Part shown: in pieces, positions 24,824 through 34,109 of the stretch
Position numbering within the stretch: position 1 is the stretch's first letter
Layout of the letters: every line of letters begins with the position of its first letter
Source of the DNA: Roseibium polysiphoniae
GTDB lineage: Bacteria; Pseudomonadota; Alphaproteobacteria; Rhizobiales; Stappiaceae
Assembly (NCBI RefSeq): GCF_014842925.1
Contig: NZ_JACYXJ010000005.1
Location: forward strand, 62,001-126,000
Reading direction: 5' to 3'
DNA: 64,000 bases
The notes under the pieces: generated by a model
The model's database searches: none
Seen by the model: the letters and a program-made list of their open reading frames with translations, nothing else
What the model was told of the DNA's origin: nothing
Translations under genes and position numbers: made by a program

Positions 24824-27013
24824 ATGTTGCATTTGCTTGAAAAGCCGCTCGAAGCGGCAAGGCCATCACGCCGTAGTTTTCTGAAGATGTCCGCCGGCGC
24901 ACTTGGCGGCCTCATGCTTGCCCTGCGCATGCCGGGCACGGCCAGGGCCGCCAGCAACGCCGGAGATTTTGCACAGCCTTTTGTCCACATTCGCCCGGAC
25001 AACAAGGTCATTGTGCTGATCAAGCACCTGGACAAGGGCCAGGGCACGGCCAGCGGCCTTGCAACTCTGGTCGCTGACGAACTGGATGCGGATGCCGCTC
25101 AGATCGAAACCGACTTCGCCCCAGCCAACGTCGACCTCTACAAAAACCTGGCCTTCGGCGTCCAGGGAACAGGCGGCTCAACCGCCATCGCCAATTCCTT
25201 CCTGCAGTACCGAACCGCAGGCGCAGCCGCAAAAGCCATGCTCGTCGCTGCCGCTGCAGGTGAATGGGATGTTCCTGCCGCCGAGGTCACCGTTTCCAGG
25301 GGTGTTGTCAGCCACGCCAGCGGCAAGTCGGCAACCTTCGGAGAGCTCGCCGGCCTTGCCGCCGCTCAGGAGGTTCCCGCCGAACCTGCGCTAAAAAAAC
25401 CGGAAGACTGGATCTACATCGGCAAGTCCTTTGCCCGCGTGGATGTTCCGGCCAAATCTTCAGGTGCCGTCGGCCTCTACGGCATGGACCACCAGGCCGA
25501 CAACATGCTGGTTGCCGTCCTGGCCCGCCCGCCAAAGTTTGGCGCGGTTCCCACCAGCTTTGACGATGCCGAGGCGCGCAAGATCGAGGGCGTAGTCGAT
25601 GTTGTCTCTGTGCCCAGCGGCGTTGCCGTTCTTGCAACCAGCACCTGGCCGGCGATCAATGCCCGCGGTCTTCTGGAGGTGACATGGGATGAAGCTGTAG
25701 CAGAAAGCCGCAGCACCGCGGAAATGGCCGAAGAGCTTGCGGCCATGACCTCTGAAAAGGGTCTGCCCGTGCCCGGCGGCGAAGGCGATGCGGATGGCGC
25801 CCTGGCACAGGCTGCCAATGTCATCGAAGTCGACTACGCCTTCCCGTTCCTCGCCCACGCACCCATGGAACCGCTCGACATCACGGTTCTCTACGATGGT
25901 GAGACGGCAACCTTCTGGACGGGTTCGCAGTTCCAGACCATCGACCAAATGGTGACGGCAGGCGTCCTCGGGTTGACCCCGGACAAGATCGCCATCAACA
26001 CCACCTGGGCCGGCGGCTCATTTGGCCGGCGCGCCCAGCCGGACAGCCACTACTTCGCCGAAGCTGCTCTGATCGCAAAGGCCCGGCTTGAAGCTGGCAA
26101 CCCGCCTCAGCCGATCAAGGTCGTCTGGACACGCGAGGACGACATCAAGGGCGGCTACTATCGCCCGATGGTTGCCCATAAAGCCCGTGTTGGCTTCGAT
26201 GAGGACGGCAATGTCCTCGGCTGGCAGCATCGCATCGCGACCAAGTCGATCATGAAGGGCACGTCCTTCGAGCAGTTCATGGTCAAGGATGGCGTCGACG
26301 CGACCTCCGTGGAAGGGATCGGCGAACTGCCCTACAGCATGCCGGCGTTCCAGGCCGAAGTGCACAACGCAGAGACGGCGGTTCCCGTCCTTTGGTGGCG
26401 CTCCGTAGGTCACACCCACACCGGCTATGTCGCCGAGACCATGATGGACCGGCTCGCGAAACAGGCCGGCGAAGATCCGCTTGCTTACCGCCTGAAGCAC
26501 ATCAAGCATGACCGCCTCGCCGGCGTTCTCAAGCTGGCGGCGGAAAAAGCCGGATGGGACAAACCTCTGCCAGAGGGTCGCTATCGCGGCATCGCTGCCG
26601 TGGAATCCTTCGGCTCCTTCGTTGCGGAAGTTGCCGAGATTTCCTTCCGCGAGGATGGAACGGTGAAGGTCGAGAAGGTCACCTGCGCGGTCGACTGCGG
26701 CATTCCGGTCAACCCGGACAATATCCGGGCGCAGATGGAAGGCGGCATCGGATATGGTCTGGGCGCTGTTCTCAGAAACGAGATCACCCTGACCGACGGC
26801 ATTGTGGATCAGGAGAACTTCGACACCTATCTGCCGATCCGAATGACCGACATGCCCGAGATCGATGTGCACATCGTGCCGTCCGAAGAGGCCCCGTCAG
26901 GCGCCGGCGAGCCCGGCACACCACCGATTGGCCCGGCGGTTGCAAATGCCATCGCCGCGGCAAAGGACATCTGGATTACCGACCTGCCTCTGTCGAAACA
27001 CGACCTGGCTTAG
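24824..27013 (+). CDS. Molybdopterin-binding large subunit of aldehyde/isoquinoline oxidoreductase type, Tat-exported
   Basis: A 729-residue molybdenum hydroxylase subunit of the IorB class. It starts with a Tat signal, RRSFLKMSAGALGG plus a hydrophobic stretch ending ARAASNA, so the enzyme is probably periplasmic together with the small subunit. Visible cofactor/substrate motifs are WAGGSFGRRAQPDSHY (about residue 394), WWRSVGHTHTG, and the C-terminal GAGEPGTPPIG with the catalytic Glu (about residue 693). Substrate (N-heterocycle or aldehyde) cannot be read. No cytochrome c, FAD subunit or XdhC-like maturation factor is adjacent. Confidence 0.93.
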   Translation: MLHLLEKPLEAARPSRRSFLKMSAGALGGLMLALRMPGTARAASNAGDFAQPFVHIRPDNKVIVLIKHLDKGQGTASGLATLVADELDADAAQIETDFAPANVDLYKNLAFGVQGTGGSTAIANSFLQYRTAGAAAKAMLVAAAAGEWDVPAAEVTVSRGVVSHASGKSATFGELAGLAAAQEVPAEPALKKPEDWIYIGKSFARVDVPAKSSGAVGLYGMDHQADNMLVAVLARPPKFGAVPTSFDDAEARKIEGVVDVVSVPSGVAVLATSTWPAINARGLLEVTWDEAVAESRSTAEMAEELAAMTSEKGLPVPGGEGDADGALAQAANVIEVDYAFPFLAHAPMEPLDITVLYDGETATFWTGSQFQTIDQMVTAGVLGLTPDKIAINTTWAGGSFGRRAQPDSHYFAEAALIAKARLEAGNPPQPIKVVWTREDDIKGGYYRPMVAHKARVGFDEDGNVLGWQHRIATKSIMKGTSFEQFMVKDGVDATSVEGIGELPYSMPAFQAEVHNAETAVPVLWWRSVGHTHTGYVAETMMDRLAKQAGEDPLAYRLKHIKHDRLAGVLKLAAEKAGWDKPLPEGRYRGIAAVESFGSFVAEVAEISFREDGTVKVEKVTCAVDCGIPVNPDNIRAQMEGGIGYGLGAVLRNEITLTDGIVDQENFDTYLPIRMTDMPEIDVHIVPSEEAPSGAGEPGTPPIGPAVANAIAAAKDIWITDLPLSKHDLA

Positions 27014-27038
27014 TCATCAAACACGCTCCCAAAACAGG

Positions 27039-27069
27039 AAAGGCCGGGCGACGTGCCCGGCCTTTTTGT
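27039..27069 (+). terminator. Intrinsic terminator after the hydroxylase operon
   Basis: An 11-bp perfect stem (27039-27049 with 27055-27065), a 5-base loop and TTTTTG. Confidence 0.88.
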
Positions 27070-27095
27070 CTGCGAAAACGGATCAGGCTCAGCGC

Positions 27096-27581
27096 TTATA
27101 CACCGCGCCAGCGAACAACCCCGGCAGCGACGATGCCGAAGAGAACGTGACCCACCAGAGACGCCCAGGCCAGTTGACCGAAGCCGAGGAAAGGGGGCAA
27201 GCCTGCAAAAATGTGAGCCATCACATAGAGCGCGAAGACCCAAAGGCCGGTGCCGAAGCCGATACCAACCACCCACCACGGCAGGAACGGCGTGACAACG
27301 CGGGCGATGGGACGAGCGACGAACAGATACCCGAGCGGATAGGCCACGATGCCGACGAAAGCATGAATCGCCTCGGCCAGGGGCCAGTTCTGAAAACCAA
27401 AGACAGACTGCACCAGTGCGGCGGGCTGAAGCGGGCCGCCGACCCAAAAGGGCGTCAGAACGCGCGCCCAGAATTCCCAGGTCACGTCGGCAGCAAACCC
27501 GGCCAAGACGGCCGTTAAAAGCGTCGCGAGGGTCAATGGCGGAAACAGGGAACTGGACGGGCTTGTGGTCGATATGCTCAT
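27096..27581 (-). CDS. Hypothetical four-helix membrane protein
   Basis: A 161-residue inner-membrane protein with about four hydrophobic segments (LTLATLLTAVLAGFAADV, AFVGIVAYPLGYLFVARPI, WWVVGIGFGTGLWVFALYVM, LVGHVLFGIVAAGVV). Rich in Phe, Trp and Gly, no recognised motif. The ATG at 27581 has AAGGAA about eight bases upstream. It converges on the hydroxylase operon. I do not recognise the family. Confidence 0.75.
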   Translation of the reverse strand: MSISTTSPSSSLFPPLTLATLLTAVLAGFAADVTWEFWARVLTPFWVGGPLQPAALVQSVFGFQNWPLAEAIHAFVGIVAYPLGYLFVARPIARVVTPFLPWWVVGIGFGTGLWVFALYVMAHIFAGLPPFLGFGQLAWASLVGHVLFGIVAAGVVRWRGV

Positions 27582-27855
27582 GAAATGGGTTCCTTAGGTT
27601 CTGTTCGGCAGAACAACAGGGAGAAAATCCTCCGGCACAAACCGATATGGGTTTGAAACCTGCTCCGCGCATATCACATGACCGTAAGCTGCAAGCGCGC
27701 CTTGATCACGCAAATGCGATCGAAAAACAAAGCCGCGGGCAAATCCCGGCGGAACGAACGCCGCAGCTCCGCGTTTTCACGACAACTCAAACAACGACAT
27801 CGGCGGCAAGACGGCGGCCGAAAAAACAACGTGCACGTGACCCAAAGGATCTGAA

Positions 27856-28536
27856 ATGAAAATTCTCTTCGTCCTGACATCCCACGACAAACTCGGCGAC
27901 ACCGGCGAGAAGACCGGCTTCTGGCTCGAGGAATTCGCGGCTCCCTACTATATTTTCCGCGATGCGGGCGCTGATGTGACCCTCGCGTCTCCCAAGGGCG
28001 GACAACCACCGCTGGATCCGCGCAGCGACGATCCCAACTCGGAGACGGACGCGACCCGCCGCTTCAAGGACGACGCCGACGCAAAGGCTGACCTTGCCTC
28101 GACCGTGACCCTCGACAGCGTGTCTCACGAAGACTACGACGCCGTTTTCTATCCAGGCGGCCATGGCCCTCTCTGGGACCTCGCCAACAACAAGACATCG
28201 GCAGCCCTGATCGAAGCCTTTTACAAGGCGAACAAGCCCGTGTCTCTGGTCTGCCATGCGCCCGGCGCCCTGCGCGACGTGACGGTCGATGGCAAGCCGC
28301 TCGTCGAGGGCCGGAAAGTGACGGGCTTCACCAACTCAGAGGAAGCCGCCGTCGGCCTGACCGACATTGTGCCGTTCCTGGTCGAGGACATGCTCAAGGA
28401 GCGTGGCGGGATTTATGAAAAGGGTGAAGACTGGGGCAGCCACGTGGTCATCGACGGCCACCTGACCACCGGCCAGAACCCGGCATCCTCCGCGGGCGTT
28501 GCCAAGGCCGTCATGGCGCAGCTCACTGCCAAATAG
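27856..28536 (+). CDS. Type 1 glutamine amidotransferase/DJ-1/PfpI family protein
   Basis: A 226-residue Hsp31-like DJ-1 superfamily protein. The nucleophile elbow is VSLVCHAPGALRDV (Cys at about residue 133), with the preceding PGGHGPLWDL and an N-terminal Glu in the GFWLEEFAAPYY segment completing the usual Cys-His-Glu arrangement. Such proteins act as glyoxalase III or protein/nucleotide deglycases or are chaperone-like. It is followed by a terminator and a convergent GlxA-type regulator that shares the same fold. Confidence 0.9.
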   Translation: MKILFVLTSHDKLGDTGEKTGFWLEEFAAPYYIFRDAGADVTLASPKGGQPPLDPRSDDPNSETDATRRFKDDADAKADLASTVTLDSVSHEDYDAVFYPGGHGPLWDLANNKTSAALIEAFYKANKPVSLVCHAPGALRDVTVDGKPLVEGRKVTGFTNSEEAAVGLTDIVPFLVEDMLKERGGIYEKGEDWGSHVVIDGHLTTGQNPASSAGVAKAVMAQLTAK

Positions 28537-28566
28537 CTTCGACAGTTCTGTTTGAGTGACAAATGG

Positions 28567-28598
28567 CGGGTCCTTCACAGGGCCCGTTTCTTTGTTTT
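28567..28598 (+). terminator. Intrinsic terminator after the DJ-1 gene
   Basis: A 7-bp GC-rich stem with one G-T pair (28567-28573 with 28580-28586) followed by a T-rich run. Confidence 0.75.
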
Positions 28599-28640
28599 CT
28601 GCAGCACCGGACCAAGTTGCTCGGCCGGAAAGCGAAGGCC

Positions 28641-29669
28641 TCAGCTCAGGTCTGTCCGGTTCTGGCCGACGCCGAAACGCTGGCGATAGGTGTTTGGGGT
28701 AAGCCCCGTCAGTTTCTGAAACACCTTTCGGAAAGCCGCCGGGTCCGTGTAGCCAACCTCCCAGGTGATCTGTTCAACCGTTCTGCCGGTGAGTTCCAGG
28801 ATCTCGCGCGCCTTGGCCACCCTCGCATTTTGAACATACTCGGTCGGTTTGAGCCCGGTGGACTTGGAAAACCGGCGCAGGAAGGTGCGCGTGCCCAGGC
28901 CCGCAATTCCGGCAAGTTCCTCAAGACTATGCGGCTCTGCCATCCGGGCATGGACATGGCGCTGGACCCGCAGGATCGGCTCATCGCCATGGTCGAACTT
29001 CGGCAGGAACTGGCTGAACGGGCGTTGCAATTGCCGCGGCGGATCGATCAGCAGAAACCGCGCTGTTGCCAGCATCGCGCTTGGGCCCATCAGCCGGTCG
29101 ACAAGCGTCAGCCCCAGGTCTGTCCAGGCGAGAATGCCGCCTGCGGTGATGATGTCGCCGTCATCCAGGACCATGTGCTCTTCGGCCACATCGATCTTCG
29201 GAAAGCGTGCCGAGAGCTGCTCGGCAAAGGCCCAGTGGGTCGTCACCCGCCGCCCGTCGATCAAGCCGCTTTCCGCCAACACAAATGCGCCCGCGCAAAC
29301 GGAGCACACCCGCGTCCCCGACCCATGCTGGACCTTTAGCCAGTCTGCAGCTTCGGGCATCGGGCGCATTTTCTCGGGCATCGCCACACTTGGCGGCAGA
29401 ATGACGTAGTCCAACCGGTGTTCTTCGCCCGGATGACTGTCCCAGACGCAGTGTGGCGCGCCTCGACGCCCACCCGCCCCATCCGGGATCTGCCAGTGCG
29501 TCACGCGGATCCAGGGCTTCGGCTCCTCACCGATCCATTGGCTCGCAATGCCGAAGAGATCCGTCAGGCCGTAGATCGCCGCCAGCTGACACTCCGGATA
29601 GATCAGCAACGCAACCTCGGCCACGCACCCTTTTTGCTGCTTTGTCACTTCTGCCTCGAAAGATGTCAT
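28641..29669 (-). CDS. GlxA family AraC-type transcriptional regulator
   Basis: A 342-residue regulator. The N-terminal DJ-1/PfpI-like domain (about 20-190, with CSVCAGAFVLAESGLIDGRRVTTHW) is followed by a C-terminal AraC helix-turn-helix pair (SLEELAGIAGLGTRTFLRRF and ILELTGRTVEQITWEVGY...FRKVFQKLTGLTPNTYRQRF). Effector unknown. I take the ATG at 29669; a TTG nine bases upstream is the alternative. It is divergent from the alpha/beta hydrolase gene, with only about 86 bases between, and may control it. Confidence 0.92.
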   Translation of the reverse strand: MTSFEAEVTKQQKGCVAEVALLIYPECQLAAIYGLTDLFGIASQWIGEEPKPWIRVTHWQIPDGAGGRRGAPHCVWDSHPGEEHRLDYVILPPSVAMPEKMRPMPEAADWLKVQHGSGTRVCSVCAGAFVLAESGLIDGRRVTTHWAFAEQLSARFPKIDVAEEHMVLDDGDIITAGGILAWTDLGLTLVDRLMGPSAMLATARFLLIDPPRQLQRPFSQFLPKFDHGDEPILRVQRHVHARMAEPHSLEELAGIAGLGTRTFLRRFSKSTGLKPTEYVQNARVAKAREILELTGRTVEQITWEVGYTDPAAFRKVFQKLTGLTPNTYRQRFGVGQNRTDLS

Positions 29670-29755
29670 TTTCGCCAATCATAATTATATCGCGCACGAT
29701 CTACCTCTGTCCATGTCGAAACACGGCAGAGACCAAAGGCAAGAGGACAAAGACC

Positions 29756-30718
29756 ATGACGAATTTGAACGGGCAGACCCCGAACCGGCGTCAACTGCTC
29801 CAGACCGGCACCGCAATGCTGGCCGTGGCGACCCTGCCGGGCCTCACTACCGCGCAAGCGCAATCAAACCTCAAAGGAGACTTTAAAATGGCAACTTTCA
29901 AGACAACGGACGGGACCAGCATCTTCTACAAGGACTGGGGCCCGAAGAACGCTCAGCCGATTGTTTTTCACCACGGCTGGCCATTGAGCAGCGATGACTG
30001 GGACAACCAGATGCTGTTCTTCCTGTCCAAGGGCTATCGCGTGATCGCACATGACCGACGTGGCCATGGCCGCTCGGAGCAGACCGATCAGGGTCACAAC
30101 ATGGATACGTTTGCGGCCGACGTTGCAGACCTTGTTCGTGAACTCGACCTCAGGAACGCCATCCACATCGGTCATTCCACCGGTGGCGGCGAAGCGGCGC
30201 GTTATGTGGCCCGGGCAGAACCTGGCCGTGTCGCCAAGGCAGCGCTCCTGGGCGCAATTCCGCCGCTGATGCTGAAGACCTCTGCCAATCCGGACGGTGT
30301 GCCGCAGGAGGTCTTTGACGGCCTCAGGGCCGGACTTGCTGCCAACCGCACGCAGTTCTTTCTGGATGTTCCCTCTGGCCCCTTCTACGGCTTCAACCGG
30401 CCAGGCACCGAAGTCAGTCAGGGCCTGATCCAGAACTGGTGGCGCCAGGGCATGATGGGCAGCGCATTGGCACACTACCGGAGCATTGAAGTCTTCTCGG
30501 AGACCGATCAGACCGAAGATCTGAAAGCCATCGACGTACCGGTACTGGTCCTGCACGGCGAAGACGATCAGGTTGTCCCGATCACCAATTCCGCTCACAA
30601 GGCCGTCAAGCTGCTGAAGAATGGAAGGTTGAAGACCTACCCGGGCCTGTCACACGGGTTCTTTGCGACCCATCCCGATCGTGTCAATGCGGACCTGCTT
30701 GCCTTCATCCAAAGCTGA
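29756..30718 (+). CDS. Alpha/beta hydrolase, non-heme haloperoxidase/esterase type, with Tat-like signal
   Basis: A 320-residue hydrolase. Catalytic triad candidates: Ser in HIGHSTGGGEA, Asp in LHGEDDQVVPI and His in LSHGFF; FHHGWPLSSDDWD forms the oxyanion region. The first 44 residues form a Tat-like leader (NRRQLLQTGTAMLAVATLPG followed by AQA). Cofactor-free haloperoxidases usually begin at MATFKTTDGTSIFYKDWG, which here is an internal ATG at 29888 with an excellent ribosome site. Two products, exported and cytosolic, are therefore possible. The divergent GlxA regulator is a likely controller. Confidence 0.9.
   Translation: MTNLNGQTPNRRQLLQTGTAMLAVATLPGLTTAQAQSNLKGDFKMATFKTTDGTSIFYKDWGPKNAQPIVFHHGWPLSSDDWDNQMLFFLSKGYRVIAHDRRGHGRSEQTDQGHNMDTFAADVADLVRELDLRNAIHIGHSTGGGEAARYVARAEPGRVAKAALLGAIPPLMLKTSANPDGVPQEVFDGLRAGLAANRTQFFLDVPSGPFYGFNRPGTEVSQGLIQNWWRQGMMGSALAHYRSIEVFSETDQTEDLKAIDVPVLVLHGEDDQVVPITNSAHKAVKLLKNGRLKTYPGLSHGFFATHPDRVNADLLAFIQS
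29874..29890 (+). promoter_or_regulatory. Internal Shine-Dalgarno and ATG inside the hydrolase gene
   Basis: AAGGAGA at 29874-29880, seven bases before an in-frame ATG at 29888, exactly where family members normally begin. It can support translation of a 276-residue form lacking the Tat-like leader. Confidence 0.6.
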
Positions 30719-30781
30719 ACCAGCTGGCGCAGGGTTTGAACAAGCCCTGAGCCGCAGCCCGATGCGATCAGCTGGAATTCG

Positions 30782-31228
30782 TCAGCGAGGAAGGAAGACA
30801 CTCAGCTTTCTCGCGTACAGCCCATATACGAGCCCGCCAGCCGCACCGCCGGCATAGACGAAAAAGTTCTGAAACAACAGATTTGCCATAATCTCACGCT
30901 CCGCGCCAAGCAGGCCGCATAAAGCGACCGCGAAAATGGCGGTGGCAATTCCCGCCACGAGGAAATAGGCGGGGTGGTCAATCCCATGCCGCGCGCCGAC
31001 CAGGAGCGTCAAAACAAATCCAGGCCAGGCAGTCGCTCCGGTAAGGGGCATGCCCACCGCTAGTAGAATGACGGGGTAGTAAAAAAATTCTGGAGGGGCT
31101 GAGCCGGTCGACGGTGCCAACGCTTCCTGGACCGTCATGATCACAGCGCAGACGTTCGTAGATACAAAGACGGCACCAACGTAGCCGATAGCCGCCAACG
31201 TGATGTTGGCAGTCAAACCCCATCGCAT
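30782..31228 (-). CDS. Hypothetical four-helix membrane protein downstream of rlmN
   Basis: A 148-residue membrane protein with four hydrophobic segments (ANITLAAIGYVGAVFVST, VILLAVGMPLTGATAWPGFV, FLVAGIATAIFAVALCGLL, NFFVYAGGAAGGLVYGLY). No recognised motif. The ATG at 31228 lies 13 bases after the rlmN stop, so it is probably co-transcribed; a TTG at 31255 would overlap rlmN. Function unknown. Confidence 0.65.
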   Translation of the reverse strand: MRWGLTANITLAAIGYVGAVFVSTNVCAVIMTVQEALAPSTGSAPPEFFYYPVILLAVGMPLTGATAWPGFVLTLLVGARHGIDHPAYFLVAGIATAIFAVALCGLLGAEREIMANLLFQNFFVYAGGAAGGLVYGLYARKLSVFLPR

Positions 31229-31241
31229 TTCGGGTCGCGAC

Positions 31242-32465
31242 CTATCCGGCTGCAAGTGCTTCGCGGTCTTTCTTGCGCATGCGCTCGGAAGCGGATTTCA
31301 GCTGACCGCAGGCGGCGAAAATGTCACGGCCGCGTGGCGTCCTGATCGGCGAGGCATAACCTGCCCGATTGACGATGTCCGCAAACTCCTCGATCCGCTC
31401 CCAATCGGAACAGCCGTATTGCGACCCCGGCCAGGGGTTGAACGGGATCAGATTGATCTTGGCCGGAATGCCCTTCAGCAGATGCACCAGTTCCAGCGCG
31501 TCCTGATTGCTGTCGTTGATGTCCTTGAGCATCACATATTCAAAGGTGATGCGCTTGGCGTTCGACAGGCCTGGGTAATTCCGGCAGGCATCCAGAAGCG
31601 CCTCGATGTTCCACTTCTTGTTGATCGGCACCAGAATGTCGCGGTCTTCATCGCGCACGGCATGCAGCGAAATCGCCAGCATGCAGCCGATCTCGTCGCC
31701 AGTGCGGAAGATTTCCGGCACCACGCCTGAGGTCGACAGGGTAATGCGGCGCTTGGACAGCGACAGACCGTCGCCATCGGAAGCGATCAGAAGCGCCTTT
31801 TTGACGTTCTCGAAGTTATAGAGCGGCTCGCCCATGCCCATCATGACGATGTTGGACACCAGCCGGCCCTCGGAGGGAACAGCTGCGCCCTGAGGCGTGG
31901 TCGCATCGGGGAAATCGCCCAGACGGTCGCGTGCCATCAGGATCTGGGACAGGATCTCTTCCGATGTCAGGTTGCGAACCAGCTTCTGCGTGCCCGTATG
32001 GCAGAAGGTGCAGGTCAGCGTGCAGCCAACCTGCGAGGAAATGCAGAGCGTGCCGCGGCCTTCTTCGGGAATGTAGACGGTTTCGACCTCAACCGGACGG
32101 CCGGCGCCGCGCGGCGGAAACCGGAACAGCCATTTGCGCGTACCGTCGACCGAGATCTGCTCATCGACCATCTCGGGACGCGCGATGGAGAAGGTCTCCG
32201 CCAGCTTCGCCCGCAGGTCCTTGGCGATGTTGGTCATCAGGGAGAAGTCCGACACGCCGCGCACATAGAGCCAGTGCCACAGCTGGGACGCGCGCATCCG
32301 GCGCTGCTTTTCCGCAATGCCGATGCTTGCCATGGCCTCGGCGAGCTCTTCACGATTCAAGCCGACAAGCGTCGGCTTGTCCTCGCCCATGACCTCCACA
32401 GGCCTCAAAGGCGTAATCGTCTGCGCATTCGGATTGTCCCGCGCAATGTCGAGCGTCGTTGCCAT
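31242..32465 (-). CDS. rlmN: Dual-specificity 23S rRNA (A2503)/tRNA (A37) C2-methyltransferase
   Basis: A 407-residue radical-SAM enzyme. The cluster motif is [13 protein letters not shown] (C-x3-C-x2-C); [23 protein letters not shown] and a C-terminal AACGQL segment with the methyl-carrying Cys region are present. The ATG at 32465 ([11 protein letters not shown]) is chosen because the upstream extension is not conserved-looking and lacks a ribosome site. Improves translational fidelity; loss affects sensitivity to some ribosome antibiotics. Confidence 0.95.
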   Translation of the reverse strand: MATTLDIARDNPNAQTITPLRPVEVMGEDKPTLVGLNREELAEAMASIGIAEKQRRMRASQLWHWLYVRGVSDFSLMTNIAKDLRAKLAETFSIARPEMVDEQISVDGTRKWLFRFPPRGAGRPVEVETVYIPEEGRGTLCISSQVGCTLTCTFCHTGTQKLVRNLTSEEILSQILMARDRLGDFPDATTPQGAAVPSEGRLVSNIVMMGMGEPLYNFENVKKALLIASDGDGLSLSKRRITLSTSGVVPEIFRTGDEIGCMLAISLHAVRDEDRDILVPINKKWNIEALLDACRNYPGLSNAKRITFEYVMLKDINDSNQDALELVHLLKGIPAKINLIPFNPWPGSQYGCSDWERIEEFADIVNRAGYASPIRTPRGRDIFAACGQLKSASERMRKKDREALAAG

Positions 32466-32691
32466 GGTCTGGTCCGTTGTATTTCCATCCGAGGGCTCGG
32501 AGCCGCTGCGGACTGTCGCGTCTCTTGGCCAGAAATGGCCGCGCACGTGATCCTTATCGGATCAACCTCTCGGCAATTGGCCTTGTCTGGAAAGTCCGGC
32601 TCGGGCCGGCGCTTTGATCAAGTGGTGTCAAAACCATACAAACGGCGAAAAATCAAGTTTCGCCCGCGCATGTGTGCCTTGCACAGATGCA

Positions 32692-32719
32692 AAAAGACCG
32701 GCGAAACGCCGGCCCTTTC
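32692..32719 (-). terminator. Intrinsic terminator after the IalB-like gene
   Basis: Stem CCGGCG/CGCCGG (32698-32703 with 32707-32712) extended by AAAG/CTTT on the flanks; on the minus strand it is followed by TCTTTTTG. Confidence 0.8.
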
Positions 32720-32763
32720 AAACGCAATGCCCTCAGTGCCCCTTACGAGACACCGGCCGGGAC

Positions 32764-33273
32764 TTAGCGACAGGCGCTGCCTGCCGTATCGATCGCAGCG
32801 GTTACGCCCGACAGAGAGAACTTGTAGGACGTCTTGGTCCCGCGGCTGGATTCGCCGTTGATCGACATCTGCCGCCCAGCCTTCATGGCCGCAACCAGTT
32901 GAGCTTCCGTTGCCGCGTTCTCGACCCATGCACCATCGTTCTTGGTGAACAGGTTGAAAATCTTGCCGTCGACATCGACCGTGACCGTGGAGCCATCCTT
33001 CAGCGGATAGCCGACCAACAGGCTCGGCTCGGCGCTGACGCCTTCACTCGGCCGCGAGGACACGAAGAAGAAAACATCTCCGTGGTTCCTGTCGCCGGGC
33101 AACATCTGCGTTGGCTTGGTCAACGCATAACAGACCTTTCCGCTGCCGCTCGCATGGGAATAGGCTGCCCAGTCCTTGTGCTGCTTCAGCAACGTTGGAG
33201 TCTGTGCGAAAGCCGCTGCACTCGAAAGAACAAGGCCGAGAAAGGCCATAACCAGCGTTTTTGCTTGCATCAT
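32764..33273 (-). CDS. Invasion-associated locus B (IalB)-family exported protein
   Basis: A 169-residue periplasmic protein. A cleavable signal peptide (MMQAKTLVMAFLGLVLSSAAAFAQ) is followed by a single IalB-type beta domain: WAAYSHASGSGKVCYALTKPTQMLP, then FFFVSSRPSEG, VGYPLKDGSTVTVDVDG, and a C-terminal cysteine in GSACR that probably bonds to the Cys near residue 48. The family name comes from Bartonella; in free-living alphaproteobacteria it is of unknown function. The start is the ATG at 33273, followed by a second ATG. Confidence 0.85.
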   Translation of the reverse strand: MMQAKTLVMAFLGLVLSSAAAFAQTPTLLKQHKDWAAYSHASGSGKVCYALTKPTQMLPGDRNHGDVFFFVSSRPSEGVSAEPSLLVGYPLKDGSTVTVDVDGKIFNLFTKNDGAWVENAATEAQLVAAMKAGRQMSINGESSRGTKTSYKFSLSGVTAAIDTAGSACR

Positions 33274-33530
33274 CTTCACACCGTCTATGCTTGTGAATGT
33301 CCGTCGCATTCTAATCAAATGCCAAGTGACATATAAACCTTGCTTTAATGATAACTTAAAGCTGGTTACGAAAGGGTTTAGGCTCAAAAAAGAGCTTTTC
33401 TGCTCCATGTTTTTAAGGCCCCTTTCCTCGGCCGCACGCTGGCGGGATAAATCAGGCGAGAGTGTGGCGTGGGCACTTCCGAAATCCGTCGAACCTGATA
33501 AGAAGGTTGGAAACAAGGAGTTCCTGTTCG

Positions 33531-34097
33531 GTGGAGCAGCTCAAGTACTATTCGGACCTGATCGTCAAGGTGGCGAATGAAAGGGACAAAACCGCATTTG
33601 CGGAATTGTTCGATCATTTCGCGCCCAGGCTGAAAGGGTATCTGATGCAGCAGGGCGCCGACGGCGGGGCAGCTGAGGAAATTGCCCAGGAAGTGATGGT
33701 CACCCTGTGGCGCAAGGCCGATCTCTTCGATCCGGCCAAATCCTCCGCCAGCACCTGGCTCTATCGCATTGCCCGCAACCGGCGCATCGACCGGCTGCGC
33801 CGCAGGAAGACTGCCGAACTCAACCCGGAAGAGCCTGCACTCCAGCCGGCAAGCGTGCCCGATGTCGCTGTCGAAATGGACGCACGCCTGCGCGATCAAA
33901 GGGTGCGGATCGCTCTCGCCGCCCTGCCGGACGAGCAGGCAGAGGTGATCAAGCTGGCGTTTTTCACCGGCCTGTCCCACAGCGAGATCTCAGACGAGAC
34001 CGGCTTGCCGCTCGGGACCGTCAAATCCCGCATCCGCCTCGCCTTCGCCCGTCTGCGCCAGGCCATCGAGGCCGATGACGCGGTCGACGTGGACTAG
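33531..34097 (+). CDS. ECF-type RNA polymerase sigma factor
   Basis: A 188-residue sigma factor with region 2 (FAELFDHFAPRLKGYLMQQG... EEIAQEVMVTLWRKADLFDP... ASTWLYRIARNRRIDRLRRRK) and region 4 (ALAALPDEQAEVIKLAFFTGLSHSEISDETGLPLGTVKSRIRLAFARLR). The GTG at 33531 is set by AAGGAG at 33515-33520. Similar sigma factors (RpoE/SigK type) are usually followed by a ChrR-like cupin or membrane anti-sigma; none is adjacent, as the next gene is a convergent methylase. Its regulon and control are unknown. Confidence 0.9.
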   Translation: MEQLKYYSDLIVKVANERDKTAFAELFDHFAPRLKGYLMQQGADGGAAEEIAQEVMVTLWRKADLFDPAKSSASTWLYRIARNRRIDRLRRRKTAELNPEEPALQPASVPDVAVEMDARLRDQRVRIALAALPDEQAEVIKLAFFTGLSHSEISDETGLPLGTVKSRIRLAFARLRQAIEADDAVDVD

Positions 34098-34109
34098 CTT
34101 CCGCCGGCT

